Below, one piece after another: positions 62,645 to 64,000 of a stretch of DNA of 64,000 bases. The notes beneath the pieces were generated by a model. That model made no database searches, was not told the DNA's origin, and saw only the letters and a list, made by a program, of their open reading frames with translations. Each line of letters starts with the position of its first letter. Position 1 is the first letter of the stretch. A program made the position numbers and the translations under genes. The stretch is from an uncultured Arenicella sp. (lineage in GTDB: Bacteria; Pseudomonadota; Gammaproteobacteria; Arenicellales; Arenicellaceae): NCBI GenBank assembly GCA_937974565.1, contig CALJWL010000028.1, positions 1 to 64,000 on the forward strand, written 5' to 3'.

Positions 62645-64000
62645 ATGACTATGACCAATCACAAGACTAAAAGCACTGTTTCAAAAAGAACCATGGCGAG
62701 CGCCTTAAAGCTATCCACCATCAGCTTGACAATGGTACTCGCAGGCTGCTCTTCACACATCAATAAACTGCCTGACTCACCTCAGGTTGATATTCCTGCT
62801 GAATTTGAGCCCGCCCCAAGCATTGACAAACAAGCCAAAACTGATAAAACACCAGCAACCACAGAAACTTTGCAAGAACCCGTGCAAAACGGTTGGGTTG
62901 AAGCCTTTGGTGACCCAGACTTAACGGCACATGTGCAAAAAGCACTGAACAGCAATCCAGATTTATGGAATTCCGCATCGCAGCTAAGAAATGCCATAGA
63001 GCAAGTGACGATTACTGGTGCTTCTTTGTGGCCGAGTTTACAGGTGGTGGGCACTGGCAGTAACTCAGAAAGCAGCGCGGCGGCCGCATCAGGGGGAGCC
63101 GTGCAAGGCGACGGTGGTAACAGCACCACCGAAATACGCAGCATCGGCGGCACCCTTAATATCAGCTGGGAACTTGACGTTTGGCGTAAACTCAGCCAAC
63201 GCAAGAAAGCCGCCGCATTGGGGGCAAAGGCGCAAGCGGAACTCTACAAAGCGGCCGAGTTAAGCTTGGTGGCTAATGTAAGTCGAGCTTGGTTCAACGT
63301 GATCACCAATAAGCTTCAACTTGATCTAGCACAACGGCGGCTGGACAGCTTTGAAAACACCGCTAACTTGATCGAAGAAAACTACGAACGCGGATTACGT
63401 TCCGCCTTAGACGTGTATCTGAGCCGCACCGACGTGCAGGTGCAACGCGCCTCGCTGGCCGACTCTAAGTTCAATTATTTAAGCTCGTTACGAGCTTTTA
63501 AAACACTCTTAGGCGAATACCCTGACACTTCGTTAGCGTTCAACGCTCAGTTACCTGAGGTTGTCGGCACCGTAACCGCAGGCCTGCCCGCCAGCCTTTT
63601 GACTCGCCGCCCAGACGTTAAAGCCAGCCAACTACGCTATGAGGCCAGCATTGCCAACGCAAAGGCGGCACGAAGAGATCGCTTCCCAGCCTTAACCTTT
63701 AATGGCTCGATTGGCGAAAGTCGCGATACGTTTAACAGCGTATTTGAAAGTGACAATATGATTGAACGGTTTATTTTAAACCTCACCACGCCTGTATTTG
63801 CGGCCGGGGCACTTAAGTCACGTGAAGATCAAGCCTATAACGATGCCGAGGCCGCCTACGCCACGCTGGTTAGAACCTCTTTAACCGCATTTGAAGAAGT
63901 TGAAAACACACTGTCACGAGAAGCTCTGCTAAAACAGCAATATACCGCAACCAAAGAAGCGGTAAAACTTGCCGAAGGTGGCTTGAATTTAGCGCTTGAC
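62645..64000 (+). CDS. Outer-membrane efflux lipoprotein (TolC/OprM, NodT-like), 3' end cut
   Basis: The outer-membrane channel of a tripartite RND-type efflux system. 452 codons are in the window without a stop. The start MTMTNHKTK leads to a lipoprotein signal with lipobox LAGC at about residues 36-39. The OEP repeats follow: WVEAFGDPDLTAHVQKALNSNPDL (family consensus W...F.D..L...V..AL..N.DL) and, near residues 320-327, the typical LLTRRPDV. The partner periplasmic adaptor and pump would lie downstream, outside the window. The ribosome-binding site AAGGA is about 12 bases from the ATG, slightly far. Confidence 0.93.
   Translation, partial: MTMTNHKTKSTVSKRTMASALKLSTISLTMVLAGCSSHINKLPDSPQVDIPAEFEPAPSIDKQAKTDKTPATTETLQEPVQNGWVEAFGDPDLTAHVQKALNSNPDLWNSASQLRNAIEQVTITGASLWPSLQVVGTGSNSESSAAAASGGAVQGDGGNSTTEIRSIGGTLNISWELDVWRKLSQRKKAAALGAKAQAELYKAAELSLVANVSRAWFNVITNKLQLDLAQRRLDSFENTANLIEENYERGLRSALDVYLSRTDVQVQRASLADSKFNYLSSLRAFKTLLGEYPDTSLAFNAQLPEVVGTVTAGLPASLLTRRPDVKASQLRYEASIANAKAARRDRFPALTFNGSIGESRDTFNSVFESDNMIERFILNLTTPVFAAGALKSREDQAYNDAEAAYATLVRTSLTAFEEVENTLSREALLKQQYTATKEAVKLAEGGLNLALD

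Overview
The window looks like chromosome of a Gram-negative gammaproteobacterium of moderate G+C, probably marine or otherwise free-living. The housekeeping blocks show this: yhbY/rlmE-ftsH-folP-glmM, greA-carB-carA-dapB, and a long run gyrA...serC-serA-pheA-tyrA-aroA-cmk-rpsA-ihfB-lapA-lapB. The last run follows the Pseudomonas-type order rather than the Enterobacteria order. I cannot name the genus. No tRNA, rRNA, IS element or CRISPR was seen.

Layout. 1-5.2 kb: glmM (cut by the window edge), folP, ftsH and rlmE on the minus strand, with yhbY divergent. 5.4-24.5 kb: an accessory surface-protein locus, all on the minus strand. In transcription order it holds a giant SdrD-B-repeat protein split by a frameshift in a run of seven G, a translationally coupled C25 (gingipain-like) cysteine peptidase, and a small Tat-like exported protein with a polyproline microsatellite. 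25.1-27.9 kb: two overlapping genes for exported proteins, a divergent copper-amine-oxidase-like protein and a propeller-like protein. 28.5-34.5 kb: greA, carBA, dapB. 34.6-38.3 kb: an unknown acidic protein, then lapB, lapA and ihfB. 38.6-46.9 kb: rpsA, cmk, aroA, tyrA, pheA, serA, serC. 47.2-48.7 kb: a secreted metalloprotease-like protein and a small exported partner, inserted between serC and gyrA. 48.8-51.3 kb: gyrA.

51.5-55.3 kb is a patchwork of AT-rich accessory genes (CDP-glycerol-type transferase, GT2 glycosyltransferase, DUF1266 protein) with an ordinary YgjP-like metallopeptidase between them. 55.5-64 kb: a DUF418 membrane protein, a YheT hydrolase, a CsiV-like protein, a small conserved protein, a HAD phosphatase, a MarR regulator, a DUF1232 protein, argB, and the start of an RND-type outer-membrane efflux lipoprotein that runs off the right edge.

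The main candidate for something undescribed is the 5.4-24.5 kb locus. If the frame is restored by a -1 shift, or by one extra G, the surface protein would be about 5,412 residues. It carries an exactly spaced array of twelve 173-residue repeats and about sixteen further B-type domains, and its stop codon overlaps the start of a C25 peptidase that could process or anchor it. Several short repeat tracts in this locus (G7, a 6-bp polyproline tract, a 15-bp repeat in a signal peptide) look like places where length variation could change expression or export.
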